From Streptosporangiaceae bacterium (GTDB lineage Bacteria > Actinomycetota > Actinomycetes > Streptosporangiales > Streptosporangiaceae): 6,390 nucleotides of DNA. Under the pieces are notes generated by a model. That model made no database searches, was not told where the DNA came from, and worked only from the letters and a program-made list of their open reading frames with translations. The translations under genes and the position numbers were made by a program. Each line of letters opens with the position of its first letter. The first letter of the stretch is position 1. The stretch spans positions 1-6,390 of the forward strand of contig JASIBJ010000141.1 in the NCBI GenBank assembly GCA_030045215.1, read 5' to 3'. Shown here in pieces: positions 5,575 through 6,390 of this stretch.

Positions 5575-6014
5575 CCGTCCGATATCAGCTGGTAGTCGAC
5601 TGCACCGATCCGCAGTTGCTTGCCAGCTTCTGGGCTGGCGCCCTGGGTTATGAGCTTGAGCCACCGCCGGATGGCTTCGCCACCTGGGACGACTGGCGAC
5701 GCGAAATCGGACTTCCCGAGGAAGAACTGGGGAGCGGCGCGGATTCCATCATCGATCCGGATGGCGGCGGACCTCGTATCTGGTTCCACGTGGTGCCCGA
5801 GAGCAAGATGGTCAAGAACCGGTTGCACCTGGACATCCACGTCAGCGGGGGGCGGGCAGTTCCGATCGCAACCCGCAGGCAGCGAGTCGACGCGGAGGCA
5901 CGACGGCTGTCCGATCTCGGCGCTACCGTGACCGGCGCGCTGAGCGAGGAGGGCCTCGATCACTACGCGGTGGGGATGAAGGACCCGGAGGGCAACGAGT
6001 TCGACATAAACTGA
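5571..6014 (+). CDS. VOC family protein (glyoxalase-like domain)
   Basis: A 147-aa single-domain vicinal-oxygen-chelate protein. Seen: strand YQLVVDCTDPQLLASFWAGALGYEL (5-29), the usual first beta-alpha unit with the F-W pair; WFHVVPESKMVKNRLHLDIHV (71-91), with His86 at the position often used for a metal ligand; and the closing MKDPEGNEFDI (136-146), with Glu143 as the usual second acidic ligand. This is the layout of the glyoxalase_6-type subfamily common in Actinobacteria, most members of which have no known substrate; the family includes lyases, dioxygenases and resistance proteins. The start is the GTG at 5571, whose GTGA overlaps the stop of the preceding gene, a classic sign of translational coupling. 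A partner role with the upstream LppX-like protein is plausible but untested. Confidence 0.88.
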   Translation: MTVRYQLVVDCTDPQLLASFWAGALGYELEPPPDGFATWDDWRREIGLPEEELGSGADSIIDPDGGGPRIWFHVVPESKMVKNRLHLDIHVSGGRAVPIATRRQRVDAEARRLSDLGATVTGALSEEGLDHYAVGMKDPEGNEFDIN

Positions 6015-6073
6015 CCACCGCCGTGACCGTGTCAGGCCCTCGATCAACTCCCTGCGCGGCTCGGATGAACGCA

Positions 6074-6089
6074 TACACTGACACCCGTG
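6074..6089 (+). promoter_or_regulatory. Candidate leaderless promoter of nucS (-10 box TACACT)
   Basis: TACACT (6074-6079) matches TANNNT and lies 7 bases before GTG 6087, so the transcript probably starts at the start codon. There is no Shine-Dalgarno in the 72-base gap after the VOC gene and no convincing -35 element. Confidence 0.5.
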
Positions 6090-6390
6090 CGGGTCGTCAT
6101 AGCGCGGTGCTCCGTCGATTACGCGGGACGACTCGCAGCACACCTGCCACTAGCCACTCGGCTGATCATCATCAAGGCCGACGGCAGCGTCGCGATTCAC
6201 AGCGACGCCGGTTCCTACAAACCGCTGAACTGGATGTCGCCGCCGTGCCGGCTGGCCGAGTCGGCAGACAGCTGGGTGGTCACTGGCAAGGGCGAGACGC
6301 TGACCATCAACATCGAGCAGATCATGAGCGACGCCTCATTCGACCTCGGGGTCGACCCGGGCCTGGTCAAGGACGGAGTCGAGTCGCACC
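6087..6390 (+). CDS. nucS: Mismatch-specific endonuclease NucS/EndoMS, N-terminal part (runs off window)
   Basis: The first 101 residues are present; the full protein is about 220-230 aa. Seen: [20 protein letters not shown] at the N-terminus, then [15 protein letters not shown] (27-40), [12 protein letters not shown] (43-54) and [12 protein letters not shown] (63-74), all hallmarks of actinobacterial NucS. The segment corresponds to the N-terminal DNA-binding domain; the RecB-like nuclease domain and the C-terminal sliding-clamp-binding tail lie beyond the window. NucS cuts both strands at G-T, G-G and T-T mismatches and provides mismatch repair in organisms lacking MutS/MutL. The start is a GTG directly after a TANNNT box, consistent with leaderless expression. 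Independent transcription from the VOC gene is likely, though readthrough is possible. Confidence 0.95.
   Translation, partial: MRVVIARCSVDYAGRLAAHLPLATRLIIIKADGSVAIHSDAGSYKPLNWMSPPCRLAESADSWVVTGKGETLTINIEQIMSDASFDLGVDPGLVKDGVESH

Overview
High-GC DNA of actinobacterial type. The clearest lineage marker is the 3' end of the window, where the first 101 codons of a NucS/EndoMS mismatch endonuclease run off the edge; NucS is the mismatch-repair nuclease of most Actinobacteria (and some Archaea), which generally lack MutS/MutL. GTG starts, two apparently leaderless genes with a TANNNT -10 box just before the start codon, and an FtrA/GlxA-type AraC regulator fit the same assignment. I cannot name the genus.

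Layout. (1) 100-1134 (+): an extended short-chain dehydrogenase closely resembling D-erythronate dehydrogenase (DenD). (2) 1176-about 2297 (-), convergent with denD: a transcription regulator with a DJ-1/PfpI-like sensor half and an AraC helix-turn-helix half; its N-terminus is uncertain because a repeat-rich stretch separates the AT-rich promoter area from the first conserved strand. (3) 2350-2925 (+), divergent from the regulator: a 191-aa protein that I believe belongs to an uncharacterised actinobacterial family. (4) 2926-3487: 562 bases with no convincing gene but with several short inverted repeats and a CRP-like site. (5) 3488-3727 (+): a 79-aa helical small protein with a good Shine-Dalgarno sequence. 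(6) 3728-3971: non-coding. (7) 3972-6390 (+): four co-directional genes, namely a 5-formyltetrahydrofolate cyclo-ligase family protein, a LppX/LolA-like protein without a signal peptide, a small VOC (glyoxalase-fold) protein overlapping it by four bases, and nucS.

How the genes relate. The regulator and the 191-aa gene share a 40-base AT-rich divergent promoter island and are the most plausible regulator-target pair. The LppX-like and VOC genes are almost certainly translationally coupled and may act together. nucS and the LppX-like gene each appear to carry their own leaderless promoter. denD catalyses a known sugar-acid oxidation step, but its usual pathway partners (OtnI, OtnK/DtnK, OtnC) are not in the window.

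I found no mobile element, CRISPR array, tRNA or rRNA, and no strong evidence for an entirely new system. The leads most worth following are the signal-less LppX-like/VOC pair beside nucS, the uncharacterised gene divergent from the regulator, and two identical palindromes placed 70 bp apart in different reading frames inside denD.
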